In this document: in pieces, positions 7,041 through 15,586 of the stretch
How the letters are laid out: each line of letters opens with the position of its first letter
Position numbering within the stretch: position 1 is the stretch's first letter
Assembly: GCA_025360945.1 (NCBI GenBank)
Contig: JANYBE010000372.1
Coordinates: 1-17,468 of the forward strand
Source of the DNA: Rhizobacter sp.
Lineage (GTDB): Bacteria > Pseudomonadota > Gammaproteobacteria > Burkholderiales > Burkholderiaceae_C
Length of the DNA stretch: 17,468 bases
Direction: 5' to 3'
Made by a program: the position numbers and the translations under genes
Notes under the pieces: model-generated
The model's database searches: none
The model's input: only the letters and a program-made list of their open reading frames with translations
What the model was told of the DNA's origin: nothing

Positions 7041-8609
7041 ATGAGAATGAAAGTGAACTCAATCGCAAGAGCATGCGCTCTCGCACTTGGTACATGCGGC
7101 ATCGTGATGAGCGGAACGGCCAGCGCGCAGTCCAGCAACCAGGAGTTGAAGCAGCAGGTTGATATGCTCAAGGAGCAGCTCGAGCTGGTTCGTGGGCAAC
7201 TCGACAAGGTCGTGAAGCAACTTGCCACTGCGCCTGCTGCCCCAGTGACCGCGCCGGCAGCGTCCGGCAGTCACGACTTCTTGGAACGCAAAGCCGGCGA
7301 CGGACTGACCTTCTTCACGAGGGGAGGGGAAGTCTCTATCTACGGGAATCTCGACATTTCCGTAGATGCTGCGACCAAGGGCCTTGACGGCATGACGGTC
7401 GGCGGCGTGCCCCCCGCTGGCAGGAGCGGCTGGATGCCGGACATCTCGACTAATCTTTCCTATATCGGCGTGCGCGGCTTCCAGACGCTTGGCACGTTCC
7501 CCGCAAATTTTGTCTACCAGCTCGAGACTCAGATTGACGTCTCGGCCGCCTCCGGAACGAGCGGCAGTAACAGCAACACAAGCTCGGTCGTGAAGGGCGG
7601 CTTGACGTCTCGCAACAGCTTCATCGGACTGGCATCCCCGGCGTGGGGGGCGATCAAGATCGGCAAGACCGATGCGCCCTACAAGTCCTCGACCGCCTCG
7701 ATGAACCCCTTCTCCGGAATGCTGGGCGATTACTCAGTTGTGATGGGCAATTCCGGCGGCGACAACCGGGTCGAATTCGGAACGCGGCTGGACCATTCGC
7801 TTTGGTATGAATCACCCAATATGGGAGGGTTCTCCGTCAACGCGCTGGTGTCCCCTGGACAGAACCGCGGCTATGACGCCAGCAATCTTGCGGCCGGCGA
7901 GGGTGATTGCTCCGGTGGCAACATTCCCGGCAGCGGCGGCACCCCAGTGGCCTGCAACGACGGAGCCTATGGCGCGGCTTACAGCCTTAGCGCCGGCTAT
8001 CGCAACGGTCCGCTCTATGTTACGGGCGCCTACGAATTGCACAGAGGGGTGAACCGCACCAGCGATCTGCCCGCATTCGATCCCACGGACGTCGCGAACG
8101 AGTGGGCCGCCAAGATCGGCGCGCAATACAGATTCCCCACCGGCACGACGGTGAGTGCGATCTATGAAAAACTCAGGCGCAACGTTCCCGAAGCGCTGGC
8201 GTTTCAAAACGAGCGTAGCCGAAACGGCTACTGGTTGGCCGTTAGCCAGCAGATCGGTGACAACGACAGTGCGCACTTTGGATGGGCGCATGCGGGGCAA
8301 TCACCTGGGGATCCTGGCCAGCACAACACACCGGGCGGACTCGCCTCGGACAACGCGGCCAACATGTTCACCTTGGCTTGGAAGCACCAAGTCGACAAGC
8401 AATTGAGTTTCTATGCGGACTTTGCCGAAACGCTGAACCACTCATCAGCTCACTATGACTTGGGAGCGGGTGGGCGCGGTGTCACCACCGATTGCCATGA
8501 CGCATCGAATCCGGACCCGACGGGTTTCGATCCGAACGGCAACGGACCCCACTGCTGGGCAGGGGGCAAGCTGAAGGGCATCAGCGTCGGCATGAAGTAC
8601 GCGTTCTGA
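7041..8609 (+). CDS. Outer-membrane porin with N-terminal periplasmic coiled coil
   Basis: Outer-membrane beta-barrel porin of the general Gram-negative (OmpC-like, Burkholderiales) type, 522 residues, longer than the usual 350-400. Start chosen at ATG 7041, which has GGAG at ideal spacing; the frame extends upstream to 6975 but without a signal sequence. Signal peptide 1-29, with probable cleavage after ASA. Residues 33-62 form a heptad-like charged helix (QELKQQVDMLKEQLELV) followed by an Ala/Pro linker (63-76), like the periplasmic coiled-coil stalk of DcaP-type porins. The barrel starts near residue 96 (GGEVSIYGNLDISVD), contains porin-like SRNSFIGLASPAWGAIKIGK, and ends in the terminal phenylalanine of KYAF recognised by the BAM complex. 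A cysteine-containing loop (about 292-312) may be disulfide-bonded. Substrate unknown. Followed directly by a hairpin. Confidence 0.93.
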   Translation: MRMKVNSIARACALALGTCGIVMSGTASAQSSNQELKQQVDMLKEQLELVRGQLDKVVKQLATAPAAPVTAPAASGSHDFLERKAGDGLTFFTRGGEVSIYGNLDISVDAATKGLDGMTVGGVPPAGRSGWMPDISTNLSYIGVRGFQTLGTFPANFVYQLETQIDVSAASGTSGSNSNTSSVVKGGLTSRNSFIGLASPAWGAIKIGKTDAPYKSSTASMNPFSGMLGDYSVVMGNSGGDNRVEFGTRLDHSLWYESPNMGGFSVNALVSPGQNRGYDASNLAAGEGDCSGGNIPGSGGTPVACNDGAYGAAYSLSAGYRNGPLYVTGAYELHRGVNRTSDLPAFDPTDVANEWAAKIGAQYRFPTGTTVSAIYEKLRRNVPEALAFQNERSRNGYWLAVSQQIGDNDSAHFGWAHAGQSPGDPGQHNTPGGLASDNAANMFTLAWKHQVDKQLSFYADFAETLNHSSAHYDLGAGGRGVTTDCHDASNPDPTGFDPNGNGPHCWAGGKLKGISVGMKYAF

Positions 8610-8615
8610 TTGACC

Positions 8616-8654
8616 CTTCGACTCAGACGGGCCTCACGGCACTCTGAGTCGAAG
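8616..8654 (+). terminator. Hairpin after porin gene, likely terminator
   Basis: CTTCGACTCAGA (8616-8627) and TCTGAGTCGAAG (8643-8654) form a perfect 12-bp stem with a 15-nt loop, 7 bp after the porin stop codon. There is no U-run after the stem, so it is either an atypical terminator or an mRNA-stabilising 3' hairpin. Confidence 0.55.
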
Positions 8655-8787
8655 CTTGCTGCAGACTGGCTGCCGCCACCCCGAGTCCTTCATCCATGGC
8701 TTGACCGGCGGTTCGCCGTCAAACACTCTCGGTAGAAGCCCAGTGCGTTAATTGAGCACGCTGGGATCTGAGCGGGGGCGCCCAGCA

Positions 8788-9198
8788 ATGGGCGTGCCTA
8801 CCGCGATCACTATCCCTAAGCGAAGTCGGAGCTGGGCGTCGACGCCGGCGCGTACACAGCGCGGAGTTCAAGGGGCCAATCGTGGGGGCCTGCCGCGTGC
8901 CTGGCGTGTCGAGCGCGGCGGTTGCGATGATCCATGGCATCAACGCGAATTTGGCGCGCCTCTGGGTTGTTGACACTGATGCCGTGGCGCGGGTGCGTTG
9001 ACGAGGGCCACCGGCAGCGCGGTGTGCGACGCGACTGCTGCGTTCGTGCAGGTGCAGTTGCGCGGTGCGCCAGCGACGCAGGCTGCGCCGGCTGACATCC
9101 GTGTCGAACTGCGCCGTGGTCCGATTGCGATCAGCGGCAGTTGGCCCTGCGTGGCCGCGGCGGAGTGCGCGGCCTGGATGCGTGAGCTGCTGCGGTGA
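8788..9198 (+). pseudogene. IS66-family TnpA (OrfA) remnant, frameshifted
   Basis: Accessory protein of an IS66-type insertion sequence, containing the helix-turn-helix that binds the element ends. ATG 8788 begins with PTAITIPKRSRS. An extra G near 8861 shifts the frame into EFKGPIVGACRVPGVSSAAV and HGINANLARLWVVD, the HTH core. That frame stops at 8999-9001, and the C-terminal part (FVQVQL to DIRVELRRGPIAISG and CAAWMRELL) is in yet another frame ending at 9198. At least two frameshifts are needed to join the parts, so it is not functional. Family knowledge: IS66 elements carry tnpA, tnpB and tnpC in that order with overlapping ends, and the start of tnpB follows here. Confidence 0.8.
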
Positions 9199-9254
9199 TA
9201 CGGATCGACGCGGTCTGGCTGGCAGTGAACCCCATCGACATGCGCACCGGCAGT
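9195..9254 (+). pseudogene. IS66-family TnpB (Orf2) N-terminal fragment
   Basis: A GTG at 9195 overlaps the tnpA stop codon and reads IRIDAVWLAVNPIDMRTG, the hallmark N-terminus of IS66 TnpB. The similarity ends abruptly at about 9254, where sequence antisense to the metal-efflux adaptor begins. About 80% of tnpB and all of tnpC (the DDE transposase) are missing, so the element cannot move. Confidence 0.8.
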
Positions 9255-9806
9255 CGTGCTTGCGTGCGGCGGACCTCGCCGAGCGCTTGCGCGGGGTCGC
9301 TTCGGCCCTGCTGAAGGTCCTTGCGTGCGGCGATCTCCGCGTTCACCAGTTCATGTTGGCGCGCAAGGGTGTGCTCGGCCAGCGTCAGCGCAGCCTGGGC
9401 CTTGCTCGAATCAATAGTGGCCTGTGCGAGATCCGCAGCGTCCAGTGTGGATCGCCGACTCGAACCTCGTCGCCCATGCGCTTGTGCAAGCGCTCGATGA
9501 GGCCAGCGACGGGCGCCACGACCTTGATGAGCCGCGCGGGGGCGGCCTCGGTGACACCGGGCAGCGTGATCGGCCGCATGACTGTCGTCTCGGCGACCTC
9601 CTCCACCTGCAAGGCCTGGCGCAGCGGCGAGGTCTGCGGCACCGCGATGGCGTTGCCCTTGCGCACGAGTGCCGCGTCGTTCTTGCCGGCTGCGTAGCTG
9701 GATGCAGCGTTTGACGAAGCACCAGACTTGCCTCTGCACCCAGCCACGCTGCGCACGCGGCTAGCAGCGCGCAGGTGACGCTGCGCGTGAGGATTCCTCC
9801 AACCAT
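9255..9806 (-). pseudogene. CzcB-type heavy-metal efflux adaptor, N-terminal fragment with frameshifts
   Basis: Remnant of the periplasmic adaptor of a heavy-metal RND (HME) efflux system. ATG 9806 begins a signal/anchor segment (MVGGILTRSVTCALLAACAA), then a frameshift near 9690-9700 leads into AAGKNDAALVRKGNAIAVPQ and the first lipoyl region (RLIKVVAPVAGLIERLHKRM). A second frameshift near 9445-9455 leads into LDAADLAQATIDSSKAQAAL and the coiled-coil hairpin (HTLARQHELVNAEIAARKDL). The frame is cut at about 9255 by the IS66 tnpB fragment, and roughly the C-terminal half is missing. Divergent from an intact OmpR-type regulator and kinase, which fits metal-responsive control of the lost operon. 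CusB or CopB-type adaptors are alternatives to CzcB. Confidence 0.78.
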
Positions 9807-9815
9807 GGTCTGACC

Positions 9816-9850
9816 GCTCCCGCATTCAAATTCCTGTCAAGTACGGGAGC
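9816..9850. promoter_or_regulatory. Dyad and TTGACA hexamer upstream of the decayed adaptor
   Basis: GCTCCCG (9816-9822) and CGGGAGC (9844-9850) are inverted 7-mers with a 21-bp spacer, 10 bp upstream of the adaptor ATG. On the minus strand the spacer contains a perfect -35 hexamer TTGACA (plus-strand TGTCAA at 9835-9840). No good -10 is visible at 17 bp. A plausible relic of the regulated metal-efflux promoter. Confidence 0.35.
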
Positions 9851-9935
9851 CGCGGCGCGATTCGCATTCATCGCGCGTGGCGGGCACACCAGACGGTCAG
9901 AATAGCCAGCGGTGTCTGAAGAATCGCCCAATAAG

Positions 9936-9955
9936 TCCTGAAATCCTCTTCAGGA
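9936..9955. promoter_or_regulatory. Inverted repeat upstream of the response regulator
   Basis: TCCTGAA (9936-9942) and TTCAGGA (9949-9955) form a perfect 7-bp inverted repeat with a 6-bp spacer, ending 26 bp before the regulator ATG. It may be an autoregulatory operator or a leader hairpin; nothing in the sequence decides between them. Confidence 0.35.
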
Positions 9956-9981
9956 TCGGGGCTGCAATCGGGAGCGTGTGG

Positions 9982-10677
9982 ATGAGGATTCTGTTGGTCG
10001 AAGACGACCTCAAGGCCGCCCGGCTGCTGGCGCGCGGGTTCGAAGAGGAGGGCTTCATCGTCGACTTGGCCGGATCGGCCGAGCTCGGCGACGAGCTTGC
10101 CTTCGTCACCGACTACGACCTGATCGTGCTCGACTGGCTGCTGCCGAGCAAGGACGGTCTGACGCTGTGCCGCGAGTTGCGCCAGCGAGGCTCGGCCACG
10201 CCGATCCTGATGCTGACAGCGCGCGATGCTCTCGGCGACCGGGTCGCCGGCCTGAACACCGGGGCCGACGACTACCTGACCAAACCCTTCGCCTTCGAGG
10301 AACTGCTCGCACGTTCGCGTGCGTTGCTGCGGCGCTCTGAGATGACGCGTCCGCCGGTGCTTTGCGTCGCTGATCTCAGTCTGGACCCACAGACCCACGT
10401 CGTCGCCCGCGGTGGCGCTGCGATCGAATTGACGCCGAAGGAATTCGCGCTGCTCGAGATCCTGATGCGTCACGCGGGCGCGGTTGTCAGCCGTTCGCGA
10501 CTCGCCGAACAGGTCTGGAAATCGGATTTTCTGGCGATCGACAACCTGATTGACGTGCACATCGGCAAGCTGCGGCGCAAGGTCGATGCGCCGGGACACG
10601 CGCCCTTGATTCAGACTGTGCGCGGGCGCGGCTTTCGGCTCGCCGCGACAATGACCGGAGACGGTGCGCATGCTTAG
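9982..10677 (+). CDS. OmpR/PhoB-family response regulator, heavy-metal type
   Basis: DNA-binding response regulator of 231 residues, phosphorylated by the kinase encoded immediately downstream. The receiver domain (1-118) has the acidic pair D8-D9 (LLVEDD), phospho-acceptor D51 in IVLDWLLP, T79 (MLTA) and K101 (LTKPF). The winged-helix DNA-binding domain (about 127-222) has ELTPKEFALLEILMRH, the recognition-helix region around NLIDVHIGKLRRKVD, and the wing TVRGRGFRL. ATG 9982 is chosen because it starts MRILLVEDD exactly at the receiver fold and has GGAG 7 bp upstream; an upstream ATG at 9877 would add an unrelated 35-residue tail. CopR, CusR or CzcR type is inferred from resemblance and from the divergent metal-efflux adaptor remnant; QseB-like is an alternative. 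Confidence 0.92.
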   Translation: MRILLVEDDLKAARLLARGFEEEGFIVDLAGSAELGDELAFVTDYDLIVLDWLLPSKDGLTLCRELRQRGSATPILMLTARDALGDRVAGLNTGADDYLTKPFAFEELLARSRALLRRSEMTRPPVLCVADLSLDPQTHVVARGGAAIELTPKEFALLEILMRHAGAVVSRSRLAEQVWKSDFLAIDNLIDVHIGKLRRKVDAPGHAPLIQTVRGRGFRLAATMTGDGAHA

Positions 10678-12067
10678 CTTTCGCCGTCGCCTGGGGCTGG
10701 TTCATCAATTCGTGATTCTCGTGGTGCTGGCTATCGCCGCCAGCGCTGCCTACTGGAGCTTGTCGCGCGCGGTACATGGACAACTCGACGCGGCGCTGCT
10801 GGCGCTGGCCGAGACCGAGGCGGGCATGCTGGCCGAAGAGCGCGGCGAGCCCGTCGTTCACGAAACAGCAGCGGCCGGTAGTGCGCCCATGTCGTTTGTA
10901 CGCCTTGACCGGCTGGTGCAGATCGTCGATGCGCACGGGCGCGTGATCGCGCGCAGCGTGAATCTTGGCGCGGCCACATTGCCGGCGCACCCGGCCACGC
11001 TGGCGCGCCTCGCAAACGGGGAAACGGTGTTCGAGACCTTGCACAGCTTTGGCGAGGAGCCGACGCGGTTGGTGTCGGTGCCGGTGATCGCAGGCAAGGT
11101 GCTGCGCGGCGTGCAGGTGGCCGGCTCGCTGGACGATGTGCAACGTGTGCTCTACGCCGCGGCTGTGCTGTTTGCCGTGATGAGCGCGTTGCTGCTACTG
11201 TCGGTCGGCGCGGCCGGCGCGTTGCTGACGCGACGTGTTTTCAGAGCCATCGACGACGTGGTTCAGAAGGCCCATCGCATCGGGGAGGAAGACCTGAGTC
11301 AGCGCTTGCCCCATCCGGGCACGACGGACGAAATAGGCCGGCTGGTCGACACGCTGAACGAGATGCTCGGTCGCATCGAGCACGGCTTCGATGTTCAACG
11401 CCGTTTCACCGCTGATGCGTCCCACGAATTGCGCTCGCCACTGTCGCGGCTGCGAACCGAGCTAGAGCTGGCCTTGCGCCGCCCGCGCGAGACGGGCGCG
11501 TATGTTGAGACCTTGCGCTCGGGTCTCGAAGAGGTCGAGCGTCTGACCTTGCTGGTCGAAGAACTGCTGGCGCTTGCGCGTATCGACGCGGGTCAGGAGC
11601 GAGGTAACGCCGAGCGCATCGTGCTGAACACGTTGGTGGAAGATGCGATAAGTCGGATGAAACCGATTGGTGACGCGCGCGGGGTCAGGCTCGAGATCGA
11701 GACTTCACGCCAGGTTTGCGCTAAGGTTGCCCCGGGATCGGCCGGTCTCGTGCTCGACAACCTGCTCGACAACGCTATCAAGTTCTCGCCGCTTGGTGCT
11801 CAGGTGACCGTGGAGGTCATGGTCGAAGGGACCGACGCCGTCATTCGTGTGATCGATGGCGGACCGGGCATCCGTCGCGACGAGCTCGAGCGGGTTTTCG
11901 AGCGTTTCTATCGAGGTCCGTCTGCACGCGCCGGCAGCACGCCGGGTATGGGTCTCGGGTTGGCGCTGTCGCAGGCCATTGTCCACGCGCATGGCGGCAG
12001 CATCGGCGCATTGAACGCCGAACCGGACGGGGCTGTGTTCGAAGTGCGACTGCCCTCGATCGACTGA
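10670..12067 (+). CDS. Sensor histidine kinase of the two-component pair
   Basis: Inner-membrane sensor kinase of 465 residues. TM1 (about 10-28) and TM2 (about 161-188) flank a periplasmic sensor domain of roughly 130 residues. A HAMP linker follows (about 188-241), then DHp with phospho-accepting H252 in FTADASHELRSPLSRLR, and the ATPase domain with N-box LDNLLDNAIKFS (N368), G1 VIDGGPGI, F-box ERFYRG and G2 GMGLGLAL. All catalytic motifs are intact. It overlaps the regulator gene by 8 bp, indicating translational coupling. ATG 10670 has GGAG 9 bp upstream and is preferred to GTG 10664, which is too close to that site. The periplasmic domain shows no obvious His/Met/Cys metal cluster, so metal sensing is inferred only from context. 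Confidence 0.92.
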   Translation: MLSFRRRLGLVHQFVILVVLAIAASAAYWSLSRAVHGQLDAALLALAETEAGMLAEERGEPVVHETAAAGSAPMSFVRLDRLVQIVDAHGRVIARSVNLGAATLPAHPATLARLANGETVFETLHSFGEEPTRLVSVPVIAGKVLRGVQVAGSLDDVQRVLYAAAVLFAVMSALLLLSVGAAGALLTRRVFRAIDDVVQKAHRIGEEDLSQRLPHPGTTDEIGRLVDTLNEMLGRIEHGFDVQRRFTADASHELRSPLSRLRTELELALRRPRETGAYVETLRSGLEEVERLTLLVEELLALARIDAGQERGNAERIVLNTLVEDAISRMKPIGDARGVRLEIETSRQVCAKVAPGSAGLVLDNLLDNAIKFSPLGAQVTVEVMVEGTDAVIRVIDGGPGIRRDELERVFERFYRGPSARAGSTPGMGLGLALSQAIVHAHGGSIGALNAEPDGAVFEVRLPSID

Positions 12068-12713
12068 CCTGACCGGTATTGGCGGCATGCGCAGGGCACG
12101 CCGACCATTCGGCACAGCACAAATGCAGGCGAACACTCAGTCGACGGCTCCACATCGGCAGGCTTCGCTCATAGTCGCGTTGCGGCATCCGTCCACGACG
12201 ACCGTCCGCTGAGACTTGGTGCACACGGGCGAGTTGGACTACCCGATGTCTGCTGCTGGCGCGAGCCGACATTGGCGCGGTCGGGGTGCGGTACTTTGGG
12301 ACCTGACGTTCGCCAACGAGTCGGGTTGAAAGACCGCTTCCTCGAGCATTAGACGCGGTCGACCAGTTGCAGACATAGGAAGTGCGCCGTCTGGTCGAGC
12401 GTCTCCAGCCGACCCGTGAGGAGCTTGTTCAAGTCAACGAGATGACCCGGTCAGGCGCTCCAATCGAAGCCGGGTCGTGTTCAGGAACGTCATGGAGGAG
12501 TGGACCTGGAATGTACCAAGGCTATCCCCGTTGGGGCAGCCAAGTGCCCGTAGTCGCAGCATGCGACGGCGTCATTGTCGACGCGGTGCGCGGTGCGGCA
12601 TCTCGGATGTGTGATTTTAGGCGAGCAAGGCCAACGGATTCGCGACCGCTCAGTGTTGCGAATGCGGCAGCTGACGCGTCACCACCTCCAGCCAAAAGTC
12701 GCGGGCTCATGGT
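12068..12713. other. 646 bp without a recognisable gene
   Basis: The region lies between the kinase stop and the 3' end of the helicase pseudogene. Open frames occur on both strands, one of 175 codons at 12382-12909 on the plus strand that runs antisense into the helicase, but none shows a known motif or a convincing ribosome-binding site. Given the surrounding decay it may be the remains of a gene too degraded to recognise. Confidence 0.5.
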
Positions 12714-14771
12714 TCAAGCCCACCCGGATCGAAGCCTTTCGCCAAGGTCGATCCTCCCGCCGACCAGGTCCGGAATCGCCTCCTTCGACCTACTACCAGG
12801 CAGCGCCGGTCCGACCTGCTCGAAGAGCTTCACGACCTCTGGCGGAATGAACCTCGTCAGCGATCCATACAGGTGTCGGTCCCCGCCGCTGGCCTGCTGC
12901 GTCAGATAAAAGCGCTGCGGCAACAGCACATGCAAATGCTGTTTGGCGCGCGTCAGCGCGACATACAGCAATCGTCGCTCTTCCTCGATCTGCGCCGTCG
13001 TGCCCGTGGCCATGTCCGACGGGATGCAGCCGTCCACGGCGTGCAGCAGATGAACCGATTGCCACTCCATGCCCTTGGCCGAGTGAATCGTTGAAAGAAT
13101 CAGATAGTCCTCGTCCAGCTGTCCCGGCCCCGACTCATCGCTCGTCGCCGCCGGTGGATCAAGCGTCAGGTCGGTCAAGAACTGCTGCCGCGTCGACGTG
13201 CCATGGGTCATGCGAGCCAGCTGCGTCAAGTCCGCCAGACGGACGCGGGCATCCTCATGCAGCCGCTCCAGATGCGGCTCGTACCAGTGGTTCACGAGTG
13301 CGATGTCTTCGGGCCAGGCGCTGTCTCTCCGATCGAGAGCGGCTAGCAGCTTCGCCAGTGCCTGCCACTCCAGTCTTGCCGCGGCTGGCGGCTCGAAACG
13401 TTGCAACGCAGCCGCAGGATCCGGCGCTGCATCCATCGCATCGAGCAGCCGCTTCGTTGTTGCTGCGCCGATGCCGGGTACCAACTGCGCCACCCTGAAG
13501 CCTGCCAGGCGGCCACGCGGGTTCTCAGCCCAGCGCAGCACCGACAACACGTCCTTCACGTGAGCCGCCTCGAGAAACTGCAGGCCGCCGAACTTCACGA
13601 ATGGAATGTTTCGTCGCGTCAATTCGAGTTCAAGACTCGCGCTGGGGTGGGAGGTTCTGAACAGCACCGCCTGCGCCTTCAGCCCCGCCTCGCAGTGCTC
13701 TCGCACCCGGTCGGCTACCCAGCACGCTTGCGCCGAATCGTCTTCCACCGCGACCAGCTCAGGGCGCTCGGACGAGACCTTGTCGGTCCACAGCGTCTTC
13801 CCAAAGCGCTCTGCCGCAAGCGCGATCACCGCGTTCGATGCGTCCAGGATCGGCCGCGTCGACCGGTAGTTTCGCTCGAGCGTCACAACGCGCGCAGGTG
13901 GCTCAAAGCGACGCGGGAACTCCAGGATGTTGTGCACCTCTGCTGCGCGGAAGCTGTAGATGCTTTGCGCATCGTCGCCGACGACCGTGAGGCATGGCCC
14001 GTTGGCTTGAGCCCGAGCAAGATGGCTTCTTGCAACCGGCTCGTGTCCTGATATTCGTCGACCAGCACGTGATCGAACCGCGCGCCGACATGGCGCGCCA
14101 GCGTCGGCTCCCGCATTATCTCTGCCCAGTAGAGCAGCAGGTCATCGAAGTCGAGCACGGCCTGACGCTGTTTCTCCGCGACGTAGGCGTCGAAGAGCCG
14201 CTTCAGGTCCGGGCCGTGTTCGGCACACCACGAGAATACATTCAACAGCAAAGAATCCAGCGACAACTGGCTGTTGACCGCACGCGAGTAGATCGCCAGA
14301 CAAGTGCCCTTTTGCGGGAAGCGGTTGCGTCCCTTGGTCTCGCCCAGGCCCAACTGCTGCCGCGCCAGCGCGAGCAGGTCCTGAGTTGTCGTTCAGCCCG
14401 ACATGCGGTGCGTACTCGCGGAGCAGCCGTGCGCCAACGCCGTGGAAGGTGCCTGACCAATGCAGTACCGGCGGCTGCTGAGTCGACGAGAACCCCAGTG
14501 CTTGATGCAAAACGCGGCCGACCCGGCGCTCCATTTCCTTGGCGGCCCGGCGCGAGAAGGTCAGCAGCAGGACGCGCTGCGGGTCCGCCCCAGCCAGCAC
14601 CAGGCGGGTGACACGGCTCGCAAGCGTCAGTGTCTTGCCGGAGCCGGCACCGGCAATGATGAGCAGCGCCTTGCCTAGTTGGCCGGGCTCCTCAATGCCG
14701 TGTTCCATCGCCTCGCGTTGCTCTGCATTGAGCGTCGCGAAAGGGTGGGGGCGTTTGGGAGGCGCAATCAT
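12714..14771 (-). pseudogene. UvrD/Rep-like superfamily 1 DNA helicase, frameshifted
   Basis: ATP-dependent 3'-5' DNA helicase of the UvrD/PcrA family, here in three frames. From ATG 14771: the Q-motif region (LNAEQREAM), Walker A IIAGAGSGKT (GAGSGKT residues 41-47) and motif Ia LLLTFSRRAAKEMERR. The frame breaks near 14382-14388, where the conserved patch between GLNDN and QDLLALARQQLG is also missing several residues. The second frame carries CLAIYSRAVNSQ, FDDLLLYW and Walker B LVDEYQDTSRLQEA, then breaks near 14001-14006 (one base lost). The third frame carries VVGDDAQSIYSFRAAE, ERNYRSTRPI, LILSTIHSAKGMEWQ and VALTRAKQHLHV, to stop 12714. All helicase motifs are still readable, so decay is recent or one lesion could be a sequencing error. 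The start has no clear ribosome-binding site. It starts back to back with the DUF72 remnant. Confidence 0.85.
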
Positions 14772-14858
14772 GCAAGGCCGACGAGGAGAACTGCTCGATA
14801 CTGTACATTCATCCAGCACGCAGAATTGGACTGATTGCAAGGAAGTAGAGAGGGCGCA

Positions 14859-15586
14859 TGCCGGTACCTGCAGGCGCTGGCGCTGCCACCGACAGAGCGG
14901 CCGTACTGCTGGAACGTGCTGATGAAGATCCGCGAGTCGCTGTGGCGACGTTTCCACGAGGCCATCGAGCCACTGGACGAGGGGGGCAGGTTGCGGCTCG
15001 TGCATTTCCAGTTCCACCCTGGCTCACACGCACGGCGGCACGATCACGTGCGTCTGTGCGTGCAGATGAAGCATGGGCACACAGTCTCGGTGGAGTTCCG
15101 CAATCGAATCTGGTTCGAGGACGGACGCACAGCGTCGACCTTGACTGTGCGCGCGAACTCGGTGCACTGCACGCAGTGGTCGATGCACGGCAGGGGTTCA
15201 CGAGCAGCGTGCCCCCAGTGTGGGAAACCACGCACCCGAAGTTGGCGCGGGTGCGGCTGTACGGGCGCAATGCCGGGCGCTGGAATTCCACGACCTCTTC
15301 GGCATCGAGCGATCGCTTCAACTACATTTTTCTGGATGCGGAACAGCAGAATCTGGTGCAACCCATTCGGGGACTGTCAAAGAGCGTGCTCGAGACGCAT
15401 GTCGTGTTCAACAACAACATTGAAGACCGAGGGCAGGGCAATGCGGTTGAGTCGATCTGCGACGGCGCGCCAAAGCCGCACAACGTTGACTTGGGCGCTA
15501 TGCCTAGCGCGCGTCCTCTTGAAGGAATGGCTAGGCGGCGGCGACATATGACAGCAGGCGCGACACAAGTTCATCGGGCTGACTAA
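14859..15586 (+). pseudogene. DUF72 (YecE-like) protein, N-terminally truncated and frameshifted
   Basis: Remnant of a DUF72 family protein, a TIM-barrel-like family of unclear function. Similarity begins without a start at about 14859 (RYLQALALPPTERP), continues through LMKIRESLWRRFHEAI and RLRLVHFQF, shifts frame near 15014 (PPWLTRTAARSRA), shifts back near 15045 (CVQMKHGHTVSVEFRNRIWF), and shifts again near 15130-15145 into ELGALHAVVDARQGFTSSVP, RLYGRNAGRWN, DRFNYIFLDAEQQ and ETHVVFNNNIEDRGQGNA. The N-terminal third of the family is missing. Family-like sequence ends near 15445; the frame merely stays open to TGA/TAA-type stop at 15586, overlapping the hydrolase end. At least three frameshifts exclude a functional product. 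Confidence 0.78.
15495..15510 (-). terminator. Small hairpin downstream of the hydrolase
   Basis: GCGCTA (15495-15500) and TAGCGC (15505-15510) form a 6-bp stem with a 4-nt loop, about 20 bp beyond the hydrolase stop codon on the minus strand. A competing inverted repeat, GCCTAGC (15502-15508) with GCTAGGC (15530-15536), straddles the stop codon. There is no U-run, so terminator function is uncertain. Confidence 0.3.

Noticed and set aside
8737..8787. Possible left inverted repeat of the IS66 element
   Set aside because: The partner end is deleted, so no terminal repeat or target duplication can be verified.
9868..10671. 267-codon minus-strand frame opposite the response regulator
   Set aside because: It is the exact antisense of a regulator with all catalytic residues; no start signal or family resemblance.
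12382..12909. 175-codon plus-strand frame overlapping the 3' end of the helicase
   Set aside because: No motif, no ribosome-binding site at the start, and half of it is antisense to helicase sequence.
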